NCBI GenBank assembly: GCA_964390805.1
Contig: CAYMKL010000130.1
Coordinates: 1-18,847 of the forward strand
DNA from: CAYMKL01 sp964390805
GTDB taxonomy: Bacteria; Chloroflexota; Anaerolineae; VGOG01
DNA: 18,847 nucleotides
Direction of reading: 5' to 3'
The notes under the pieces were generated by a model. The model searched no databases. It was not told where the DNA came from and saw nothing but the letters and a program-made list of their open reading frames with translations. The translations under genes and the position numbers were made by a program. How positions within the stretch are numbered: position 1 is the first letter of the stretch; every line of letters begins with the position of its first letter. Shown in pieces: positions 1 to 7,125 of the stretch.

Positions 1-561
1 CTTGACCTCGGCCGCGGGCAGGCCCTCAAAGACGTTCCAGACAAAGGCGCGACGCCATCGCTCAGGAAGCTGCTGGACACATTGGTGGATAGTGCGCCAT
101 AGCGCCTGAAGTTCCTGTCGGACCTCCGGCTCCAGGTCAGTGGAAACTGTATGCTCGAACGGTGGCAGGCCGTCGCCGCTTTCCGGCTCGTGCTCCAGTT
201 CGGGTGGCGGGAGTGGCTTGATATGTACCCACCACTCTTTGCGTCGTAACGCTTGCCGGACCTCGTTGATCGCCACCGCAGCCATGTAGGCCACGAACCG
301 TCCCTCGCCCCGGTACTTGTTGTAGAGCTGCCCTAGCGCTATCTTCGCCAAAGCAGATTGGGTGAAGTCCTCGCCCAGCTTCGCCAGTTGGTCGTCCGAC
401 TTGTTGCAGAGTCCCGGAACGCTGGCGCTACGCGAGCGCAGGTAGTTGCAAATGACTTTGTAGAGGTACCGCGCCAGATCTTCGTATGCAGCTTCCTGCG
501 CTCCCTGCCCCAGATCGCCTCCCAGGCCAGCAAGCCATTCGTCGTTCGTGCGTCGGGCCAT
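1..561 (-). CDS. RNA polymerase sigma-70 family factor, copy 1 (C-terminus outside window)
   Basis: A promoter-recognition subunit of RNA polymerase, read from ATG at 561-559 to the window edge: 187 codons without a stop. It ends inside region 4, just after A-E-V-K. It aligns without gaps to the complete 228-residue paralogue at 12459-13145. The region-2 signature (N-E-Y-R-G-E-G-R-F, then I-N-E-V-R-Q-A-L-R-R-K) and the start of the sigma-4 helix-turn-helix are visible. Codons 1-55 are identical to the paralogue at DNA level. The rest carries 36 base differences, many at third positions but some replacing residues (for example Ser to Trp in the L-P-E-R-S-R-R stretch). It has its own promoter at 604-631. 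By analogy with copy 2, an anti-sigma gene and a CHAT-type gene should follow to the left of position 1. Its regulon is unknown. Confidence 0.85.
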   Translation of the reverse strand, partial: MARRTNDEWLAGLGGDLGQGAQEAAYEDLARYLYKVICNYLRSRSASVPGLCNKSDDQLAKLGEDFTQSALAKIALGQLYNKYRGEGRFVAYMAAVAINEVRQALRRKEWWVHIKPLPPPELEHEPESGDGLPPFEHTVSTDLEPEVRQELQALWRTIHQCVQQLPERWRRAFVWNVFEGLPAAEVK

Positions 562-581
562 CGCTCCCCCAGTGCCTGGAA

Positions 582-601
582 ACTGTGCTGCGTTACACAG
601 T
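582..601. promoter_or_regulatory. Operator-like inverted repeat at the sigma copy 1 start site
   Basis: Perfect 6-bp arms ACTGTG and CACAGT separated by 8 bases. The palindrome sits two bases downstream of the -10 box of the minus-strand promoter, so it covers the expected transcription start. This is where a repressor or the factor itself could act. The same palindrome occurs in copy 2. The binding protein is unknown. Confidence 0.45.
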
Positions 602-603
602 GT

Positions 604-631
604 ATTGTATCACAATTCAAGGAACTATCAA
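604..631 (-). promoter_or_regulatory. Sigma-70-type promoter of sigma copy 1
   Basis: On the minus strand TTGATA (631-626), a 16-base spacer and TACAAT (609-604) closely match the housekeeping consensus. The start codon is about 43 bases downstream of the -10 box. The whole block is identical in copy 2, so both sigma genes should share basal control. Confidence 0.7.
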
Positions 632-756
632 CTCCAGGAATCACACCTGAGGGTCTATCGAACTCAACGTACGAAGAATACCCAGCCACGCGTCGAAGAT
701 GGAGTGTCTTTCTACTAAACATAGATGAGGGATGCGGCCCAAGTCTTTCACCCTGA

Positions 757-768
757 TTTTGCGCAAAA
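757..768. repeat. 12-bp perfect palindrome TTTTGCGCAAAA (copy 1)
   Basis: It lies between the terminator and the promoter, upstream of the -35 box. With one bulged A the symmetry extends outwards into CCCTGA and TCGGGG. No T-run follows on either strand, so it is not an obvious terminator. It could be a protein-binding site. The same sequence is at 13341-13352. Confidence 0.4.
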
Positions 769-802
769 ATCGGGGGAGTATCAAACCAATGGCTACCTGC
801 GT

Positions 803-850
803 AAAAAAACGCCAGCCTCAGGACACGCAAGGGCGCGGCCTTGGCTGGCG
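803..850 (-). terminator. Rho-independent terminator after the C25 peptidase gene
   Basis: On the minus strand an 8-bp perfect stem (850-843 with 817-810, CGCCAGCC/GGCTGGCG), a 25-base loop and then seven T residues (809-803). It lies 48 bases after the stop codon at 898 and ends the four-gene transcription unit before the next promoter at 631. Confidence 0.75.
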
Positions 851-897
851 TCTCATCGGCTGCGTTGTTTGCTTCGTTGGCCGAACGACCATCTAGC

Positions 898-3800
898 TCA
901 GGGCGCACAGGCCGCTTCGTTTTTCAAGACGATGGGAAGGTATACTTTCACCTCCGCGCACGGGAAACACGATCCGTAATACAGTCCGCTGTTGTCGTCC
1001 AGGGCCACGTTGCCGGCCATGTCCACCACCTGTACCAAGAAGGCCAGGTCCTCATCGAAGGGGATCATCCCTTGCCACGCCCCCGTAACCTGGGACAGCT
1101 CCACGCTGTGCCAGGTGCCATCAGCAGTGGTGTAGACGACCAGGACTGTGTACAGGCCCGAAGGATCGCTGGCCCACACAGTGACTTGCACGTCCTCAGC
1201 GATGGGAGTTGCCCGCACGCTGTCAGTAGCCGGCGGCGTCCAATCATCGCTGTCCGAGCGGTAGAGCATGAGAGTCACCTGGTCGTATAGCCGCAGGGTT
1301 GCCTGCCGCGTGTCGAACTGTCCCAGGTGCACGACTAGTCCCTGAGCGGTCCCATCGCCCAGGATCCCCGGCAGGTGCTGCAGACCGAAGAATACACCCG
1401 GCGCCCAGCCCGGCACCTCAAGCTCGGGTTCCTGCCCCGGAGCTGCCTCATTGGGATTCAAGGGCATGGCGATGACGGGGTCGAAGGCTGGCAGGTCGGC
1501 GTAGGTTCCCCCAACCAGGGCCAGGCCGTGCGCCGGCCCGCTGGTGGCGAAGGTGCTGGCCACGTAGCGGGGTTGCAGGGGCAGACCTGGGTCCGCCTGG
1601 GCATCGCCACGATAGGTATAGTAGCTGCCCCAGGAGGTGGTCTGCTGCTCCACGTCATCTTCCTCAAACCAGACGCGTCGCTCTTCTCGGGTGGGGCCGG
1701 CCTGCCATGTCTGCAACTGCTCCAGGGACTGTACGACGCGGGCCTCCTGCTCCGTCGCCGAGTCCAGACCCATCCAGTTAGGCCAACCGGCCATATCCGT
1801 CGTGGTCGCGCCGGCCGGTGTCAGCACGCGAAGCATGGGCAGGCCATAGAGAACGAGTTCGGTCAGCACCTTCTCATCGTAGTGGTCAAGCTGGTTCTCG
1901 CTGAGGTAGTAGCTCCGCTTGGCCTCCATCAGCGCGTCTCCCAGCGTGATGCCACTGCCACTCACCAGGGCTTCGGTGAACAGCTCGATCAGAGACTCCG
2001 AGAGACCAAAGCCGTCCACGATCCCATAGCCCCAGCCGGTGTTGCCGATCAGCGCGGCGCCCCGGTCGGCCAGGGCCTGAGGTAGGTCCAGTGCCTCGGG
2101 ATTACCAGGCGACACATTGAGGCCCGTCTGGCAGCCCAGGGTGTAGAGGATTAGCCCGTCCAGGGACGCTGATGCGTCGGCGATATCAAGAGCGGTCAAC
2201 TCGCCGCCGGCTGGCGCTCCGAAGCTGAAGTGATTGGCGTAGTAGTTGACTGTCGCCAGGTCAGGCGGCACATCGAGCAACTCCGAGCGCAGCCAGGAGC
2301 CATCCCAGGCATTGTCGGTCTGGCAGGTAGCCAGAAGGCCATCGGCAGTGAGCAAATCGCAGGCCACGCTGGCGGCGTCGGCGATGAAATCACCCCCCAC
2401 CGCCAGCGCCTGACCCGGCTGAGCGATACTATCGGCGTCCAGAAAGGCAGCAACGATGCCCCCCATCTCCTCGGGGGTCTCCACCAGTCGGCCCACGGGG
2501 CGGTTGGGAATGTAGAGGCGGTGATCCTGGAAGGGGATGCCCTCGTCGCTGCCGTAGAAATCATCGGTCAGGGTGAGGTTGTTGCGTAGGGCAGCCACGG
2601 TAGGATCATCCTCATTCCATGTCCCGCCGATGGCGTACAGGTAGGCGTTCTCCGTGGTCCACGAGGGGTCCGGCCCGGTTTGGTAGGGACGGATAGGCAG
2701 CCGGTAGAAGGGGATGATGGCGTCGCCGCCCACGATCACCAGGTAGCGGATGGTGGGGCACTGTTGGAGGCTTTCCTGGATCAGTTCTTTGATGGCGGCG
2801 GCCACGTCGTTAGCACGGGCCGGGTTGCGGGGATTGGCGTCCCAGGCGGCGTAGGCAGCGCCGACGTCGGGGTCGTCGGCCACGTCCAGCAGGAGTCCAG
2901 CCACGGATGCGTGAGCGACCAGGTCATCAAGTTGGTTGAAGAGGACGCTCACGGTCGTGGCGTCGTAGCGGTCGGTGAGCCGCTGGCGATGGGTGAGGAT
3001 GAGGGTGCCGAAGGGGCCGGGCGGAGTGAGTGTAGCTTCTATGGAGTACGGGGTGGTGCTGTAGGCGCCATCGAAGCCGTCCGCCAGGATGAAGTACCAG
3101 CCTGGGTTAGGACCGACGTTGTAGTTCAGGACCTCTTCGCCCACGTGCCGCGCCCGGCCCACGTGGCGTGCCCGGCCGCCGGCGCCAGGGCAGGCGTCGT
3201 AAAGAGTCAGGTCGTAGTCTTGTTCAGGATGGTTCAGGCGTACTGTCAGGGTGGCATACTCCTGGTCCATGTACACCTTGTAGAAGTCCACATCGCTGGG
3301 GTGGCTGAGGTAGGCGCTGTGAGATGTATCTGGCGTGAGCTCGATGGCGTCGGGGCACAGGTCGTTGGGCTCGTCGCTGTCGGGGTTGAGGTCCACTTGC
3401 AGGGTGTACGGCGTAGCGCTGAAGGCGCCGTTGAAGCCCTCCACTGTCAGGTAGTAGGTTCCCGTGTTGGGACCGATGTTGAAAGCCAGGCTTTCCTGGC
3501 CCACATGCCGTGCCCGACCCACGTGACATGCCCCGCCTATGGGGTCGGTGCAGGCGTCGTACAAGGCCAGGTCGTAATCCTGGTCTGGATGGTTGAGGGT
3601 GGCCAGGATGGTGGTGTTGGGCTGGGTGACGTCGAAGGTGAAGAAGTCCACGTCGTCGGGGTCACGGAGGGTGGCGGAGAGCAAGGCGCCGACGGGGAGG
3701 AAGGTAGCTGTGGCACAAGTGTCGTTAGGTTCATCAGGGTCGGGCGTGCTCACTGGTATGGGGAAGGCTTCCTGGCCACTTGCCGAACCGTCGGGATCGA

Positions 3801-6800
3801 GATGGAGTACCACGACGGAAGGCATGACAGGCTCGTCGTCCGGGTAGCCATCCTCGTCCAAGTCGCAAAGCTGCTCCACTTCCACGACTTCGAAAGTGGC
3901 CGCCCCGATGAAGCCCGGAGCTAACTGCTCACAAGAGGCCAGGTCTATGATCGTCAGGTGCTTGGGATGTATCCAGGGCACGGGGATAGTGACCACGATC
4001 ATCCCAACCTCGTCCATGATCAGGATCTCGCCATTGATCTGGTTGCAGTTGGAGTTGTTGCGGAGAGCGATCATGGAGGTCACACCCTGGGATTGCTTGG
4101 ATACGATGGGTAGGGCGAATGTCGTCACCCCTGCAATTTGCTGAGAAGTAAAGGCGTTGTAACTCAAGGCCTGGCTGCGGTCGCTGTTTATCAGACTTAT
4201 CACGGAAGCGATGGGATCGCCCGAAGGCTCTCCTGGATAATCCACTTGCTCGTGGGACTGGATCTCGGCCGCTCCAACGTATCCGTAGGGGAAGTTGACG
4301 CCGAGATCAATGATGTCTGACAGGTAGAGGGTGTAAGTGCCGTTCGGGCAGACCCAGTTGCCTACCCAAAGGATGGAATCACCACTCTGGTCGAAGAACT
4401 CCACGGTGACGAAGGTGGGCTGGGATTCCTGGGACAGGTTTTGCACGTGAATCTCTGCGTTCCAACCAGCAATGTCTCGATAGAGCAAGGGCACATAATT
4501 GGCAGTGGCTCCATAATCGTCGGGTAGGCCAGCGTAAGTCAGAAGCATAGTAGAGTCGGCGTCCCACCGGTCTACGACGACGGCCAGGGGTTCGCCGGCC
4601 GCGATGTAGACCGAACCCAGCCAGGGAGCATCGAGTTCCGGCGACGGGAACGGCATGTCCGCATCAGCACCTGGGCCTATGCGGATAGCCTCACCCGGTG
4701 CCAGCAGCTCGACGTGTTGCGCTGTCATGGGCTCGCAGTTGCCCCCCTCCTCTACCACCTCCTCTTCCTTGTAGTAGAGCCAGATAGAGGTGCAATACCT
4801 GCCAGAATTCTGGATGGTAATGGTGCTATCCAGACCATTGTAGCCGTGCATGATGGAAGGCACGAAGTAGTGGTAAGGAGGAACTGAGCCCAGCATAGCT
4901 TCGGAGAAGTCGTTATACATGCCCGAAGCCGAACTCCCGTTGGATGCCGTCCGACTAACAGTGGCTGCCAGGGACTCGCCACTGTAGGCGTAGGTATCCT
5001 CCCAGCTTCTCCACGCCTCATGGCTATCAATGCTACCTGCGGCCTCGCATGCTGCCAGGAAGAGATCACCTGACACCGAATAGAGGATGGCCGACTTGGC
5101 ACTTGCTGGAATCTGGCTGTGCAGAATCCAGACTCCGCCCGCAGGGAACTGCCTGCAAGCGCGATCCGCTGGCCCAGGGGCGTTGGTCGGGCACTCCTCA
5201 CTGTACTCATCCCAGAATAAGACAACCGCGCCGCCGTCAACGCCGCCTACGTTCTGGGCCTGGATACGCGTGTCCCAGCTCCCCTCCTTGTCAATACGAG
5301 GGATCTGGATACGCGTGCCCCAGCTCTCCACCGGGGTTACAGTCGGCGTGGGTGTCGGCGTGTTGGTGGACGTCGGTGTTGGCGTGGGTGATAGTGCGTT
5401 GGTTGCTGTTGGCGTGGGCGTTGGCGTGCTCATTGGTATGGGGAAGGCTTCCTGGCCACTTGCCGAACCGTCGGGATAGATTTGGAGTACCACGACGGAA
5501 GGCATGACGGGCTCGTCGTCCGGGTAGCCATCGTCGTCCACGTCGCAGAGCTGCTCCACCTCCAGAACTTCGAATGTAGCCGCCCCAACGAAGCCTAAAG
5601 GTACCTGCCCAAAGTACGCCAGATCTATGATCTTCAGGTGTTTGGGATGCAGCCACGGGACGGGGATGGTGGCTGAGACATTCCCGGCCTCATCATAAAA
5701 GAGAATCTCGCCATTGATCTTGTTGCAGTTGGAGTGGTTGCGGACAGCGATCCTGGAGGTCATACCATCACTCTCCTTGACGACATGAGAAGCATCGCCC
5801 TGAGATTGCCTGGATACGAGGGGTAGGGCGAATGTCGTCACCCCTGCAATCTGCTGGGAAGTGAAGGCGTTATAGCTCAAAGCCTGGCTGTCGTCGCCAT
5901 TGATCAGACTCACCACGGACGCGATGGGTTCACCCGGATGCTGTCCTCCTGGATACTCCTCTTGATCGTGAGATTCGATCTCAGCCGCCCCAACGTACCC
6001 ATAGGGGAAGTTGATGCCTAGATCAACGAGATCTGTCAGGTAGAAGGTGGCCATGTCATTCGGGCAGACCCATTCGCCCACGAAGAGGACACTGTCGCCA
6101 CTCTGGTCGAAGAACTTCACGGTGACGAAGGTGGGCTCGGACTCCAGGGACAGGTTTTGCACGTGAATCTCTGCGTTCCAACCAGCAATGTCTCGATAGA
6201 CCAACGGCGCATAATTGGTAGTGGTTCCATAATCCTCGGGTACGCCAGCGTAAGTCAGAAGCTTGGTGGAGTCGGCATCCCACCGGTCTACGACGATGGC
6301 CAGGGGCTCGGCGGCTGCGATGTAGACCGAACCCAGCCAGGGAGCATCGAGTTCTGGCGACGGGAACGGCATGTCCGCATCAGCACCTGGGCCTATGCGG
6401 ATAGCCTCACCCGGCGCCAGGGCCTCGACGTGCTGTGCCTTCATGAACTCGCAGTTGCCCTCCTCCTTGTAGTAGAGCCAGATGGAGGTGCAATCTCTGC
6501 CAGAATTCTGGATGGTGATGGTGCTATCCAGGCTATTGTAGCCGTGCATGGTGGAAGGCACGAAGTAACGGTAAGGGGAAGCTGAGCCCAGCATCGTTTC
6601 GGAGAAGCCGTTATACATGCCCGAAGCCGAACTCCCATTAGATGCCGTCCGACTAACGGTGACTGCCAGGGACTCGCCACTGTAGGCGTAGGTATCCTCC
6701 CAGTCCCTCCACGCTTCATGGCTATCAATGCTACCTGCGGCCTCGCATGCAGCCTGGAAGAGATCACCTGACACCGAATAGAGGATAGCCGACTCAGCCC

Positions 6801-7125
6801 CGGCAGGGATTTCGGCTTCCACAGCCAGGACACCCCAGCTATCGAGGACGGGATAGCAGAGATGGTCCATGGGTCCGGGAGCATTGGAGGGACATTCGCT
6901 GGAGTAGTCCCCCCAGAAGAGCGTGATCACTCCAGTCTGAGCGTCTCCTACGTTCTGGACCTGGATACGTGTGTCCCAGCCCCCTTCCTCGTCAATGCGG
7001 GGGATTTGAATCTTTTTGCCAGGCCCGAGGGTGGCAGTGTCCTGGCTATCCGCTATCTTTGCCGCGGCGCTGAGAAAAGCTATCAGCACAATCATGGTCG
7101 CAATGAGCAATGTTACTTTCTTCAT
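898..7125 (-). CDS. Secreted multidomain protein with gingipain-type (C25) caspase-fold peptidase domain
   Basis: A 2075-residue exported protein. A signal peptide (K-K then a hydrophobic run to about residue 20, S-A-A-A) is followed by two homologous modules of about 525 residues (about 38-563 and 600-1127). These are joined by a Pro/Thr-rich linker (564-598). Each module holds four I-x-[VIA]-[QR]-N strands, eight in all, suggesting beta-sandwich units. Two PPC-type domains follow (about 1129-1244 and 1245-1368, each opening D-E-P-N-D). The peptidase domain spans about 1370-1780, with His1632 (Y-A-N-H-F-S-F-G) and Cys1665 (L-G-C-Q-T-G). Their 33-residue spacing equals that of the His211/Cys244 dyad of gingipain R. 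The C-terminus carries VYLPIVLKN, a tail common in Chloroflexota exported proteins. The start has a good AGGAGG site and overlaps the upstream stop by four bases (ATGA). It probably cleaves extracellular or envelope proteins; substrate and activation are unknown. Confidence 0.85.
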   Translation of the reverse strand: MKKVTLLIATMIVLIAFLSAAAKIADSQDTATLGPGKKIQIPRIDEEGGWDTRIQVQNVGDAQTGVITLFWGDYSSECPSNAPGPMDHLCYPVLDSWGVLAVEAEIPAGAESAILYSVSGDLFQAACEAAGSIDSHEAWRDWEDTYAYSGESLAVTVSRTASNGSSASGMYNGFSETMLGSASPYRYFVPSTMHGYNSLDSTITIQNSGRDCTSIWLYYKEEGNCEFMKAQHVEALAPGEAIRIGPGADADMPFPSPELDAPWLGSVYIAAAEPLAIVVDRWDADSTKLLTYAGVPEDYGTTTNYAPLVYRDIAGWNAEIHVQNLSLESEPTFVTVKFFDQSGDSVLFVGEWVCPNDMATFYLTDLVDLGINFPYGYVGAAEIESHDQEEYPGGQHPGEPIASVVSLINGDDSQALSYNAFTSQQIAGVTTFALPLVSRQSQGDASHVVKESDGMTSRIAVRNHSNCNKINGEILFYDEAGNVSATIPVPWLHPKHLKIIDLAYFGQVPLGFVGAATFEVLEVEQLCDVDDDGYPDDEPVMPSVVVLQIYPDGSASGQEAFPIPMSTPTPTPTATNALSPTPTPTSTNTPTPTPTVTPVESWGTRIQIPRIDKEGSWDTRIQAQNVGGVDGGAVVLFWDEYSEECPTNAPGPADRACRQFPAGGVWILHSQIPASAKSAILYSVSGDLFLAACEAAGSIDSHEAWRSWEDTYAYSGESLAATVSRTASNGSSASGMYNDFSEAMLGSVPPYHYFVPSIMHGYNGLDSTITIQNSGRYCTSIWLYYKEEEVVEEGGNCEPMTAQHVELLAPGEAIRIGPGADADMPFPSPELDAPWLGSVYIAAGEPLAVVVDRWDADSTMLLTYAGLPDDYGATANYVPLLYRDIAGWNAEIHVQNLSQESQPTFVTVEFFDQSGDSILWVGNWVCPNGTYTLYLSDIIDLGVNFPYGYVGAAEIQSHEQVDYPGEPSGDPIASVISLINSDRSQALSYNAFTSQQIAGVTTFALPIVSKQSQGVTSMIALRNNSNCNQINGEILIMDEVGMIVVTIPVPWIHPKHLTIIDLASCEQLAPGFIGAATFEVVEVEQLCDLDEDGYPDDEPVMPSVVVLHLDPDGSASGQEAFPIPVSTPDPDEPNDTCATATFLPVGALLSATLRDPDDVDFFTFDVTQPNTTILATLNHPDQDYDLALYDACTDPIGGACHVGRARHVGQESLAFNIGPNTGTYYLTVEGFNGAFSATPYTLQVDLNPDSDEPNDLCPDAIELTPDTSHSAYLSHPSDVDFYKVYMDQEYATLTVRLNHPEQDYDLTLYDACPGAGGRARHVGRARHVGEEVLNYNVGPNPGWYFILADGFDGAYSTTPYSIEATLTPPGPFGTLILTHRQRLTDRYDATTVSVLFNQLDDLVAHASVAGLLLDVADDPDVGAAYAAWDANPRNPARANDVAAAIKELIQESLQQCPTIRYLVIVGGDAIIPFYRLPIRPYQTGPDPSWTTENAYLYAIGGTWNEDDPTVAALRNNLTLTDDFYGSDEGIPFQDHRLYIPNRPVGRLVETPEEMGGIVAAFLDADSIAQPGQALAVGGDFIADAASVACDLLTADGLLATCQTDNAWDGSWLRSELLDVPPDLATVNYYANHFSFGAPAGGELTALDIADASASLDGLILYTLGCQTGLNVSPGNPEALDLPQALADRGAALIGNTGWGYGIVDGFGLSESLIELFTEALVSGSGITLGDALMEAKRSYYLSENQLDHYDEKVLTELVLYGLPMLRVLTPAGATTTDMAGWPNWMGLDSATEQEARVVQSLEQLQTWQAGPTREERRVWFEEDDVEQQTTSWGSYYTYRGDAQADPGLPLQPRYVASTFATSGPAHGLALVGGTYADLPAFDPVIAMPLNPNEAAPGQEPELEVPGWAPGVFFGLQHLPGILGDGTAQGLVVHLGQFDTRQATLRLYDQVTLMLYRSDSDDWTPPATDSVRATPIAEDVQVTVWASDPSGLYTVLVVYTTADGTWHSVELSQVTGAWQGMIPFDEDLAFLVQVVDMAGNVALDDNSGLYYGSCFPCAEVKVYLPIVLKNEAACAP
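3140..3175. repeat. Two 18-bp tandem units inside PPC domain 2
   Basis: Two GC-rich 18-bp units (3140-3157, 3158-3175) encode a doubled G-R-A-R-H-V segment. The same insertion, less regular, is at 3500-3535 in PPC domain 1, exactly 360 bases away. The units contain CCACGTGG-like palindromes. This looks like a small repeat that entered an ancestral PPC domain before that domain was duplicated. Confidence 0.6.
3745..5330. repeat. Internal tandem duplication within the C25 gene, unit B
   Basis: It encodes residues about 600-1127 and aligns with 5435-7025 at an offset of about 1680-1700 bases with small indels. In stretches compared by eye about nine in ten bases match, including third positions, so the duplication is recent or is being homogenised. 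Confidence 0.85.
5435..7025. repeat. Internal tandem duplication within the C25 gene, unit A
   Basis: It encodes residues about 38-563 of the secreted protein and is the partner of 3745-5330. The two units are separated by 5333-5434, which encodes the Pro/Thr-rich linker and is itself low-complexity (GGCGT/GTTGG-rich on the plus strand). Confidence 0.85.

Larger units (their letters stand above)
1..880. repeat. Long direct repeat, copy 1 (terminator, promoter and sigma gene)
   Basis: Every base x aligns with base x+12584 with no indel. I count 36 mismatches over 1-394, none over 395-859 and three over 860-880, after which similarity is lost. The left limit is cut by the window, so the repeat may be longer. 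With copy 2 it brackets the whole four-gene cassette. Confidence 0.95.

Noticed and set aside
339..908. Open frame of 189 codons on the minus strand, with a 175-codon partner at 12959-13486
   Set aside because: Both lie mostly in the long direct repeat, cross the terminator and promoter, and overlap the sigma gene in another frame. Their similarity follows from the DNA repeat, not from protein selection.
2680..3924. 414-codon open frame on the plus strand
   Set aside because: It is antisense to the PPC and C25 coding region. Its Gly/Val-rich composition is what the complement of that GC-rich gene gives, and no family features are visible.
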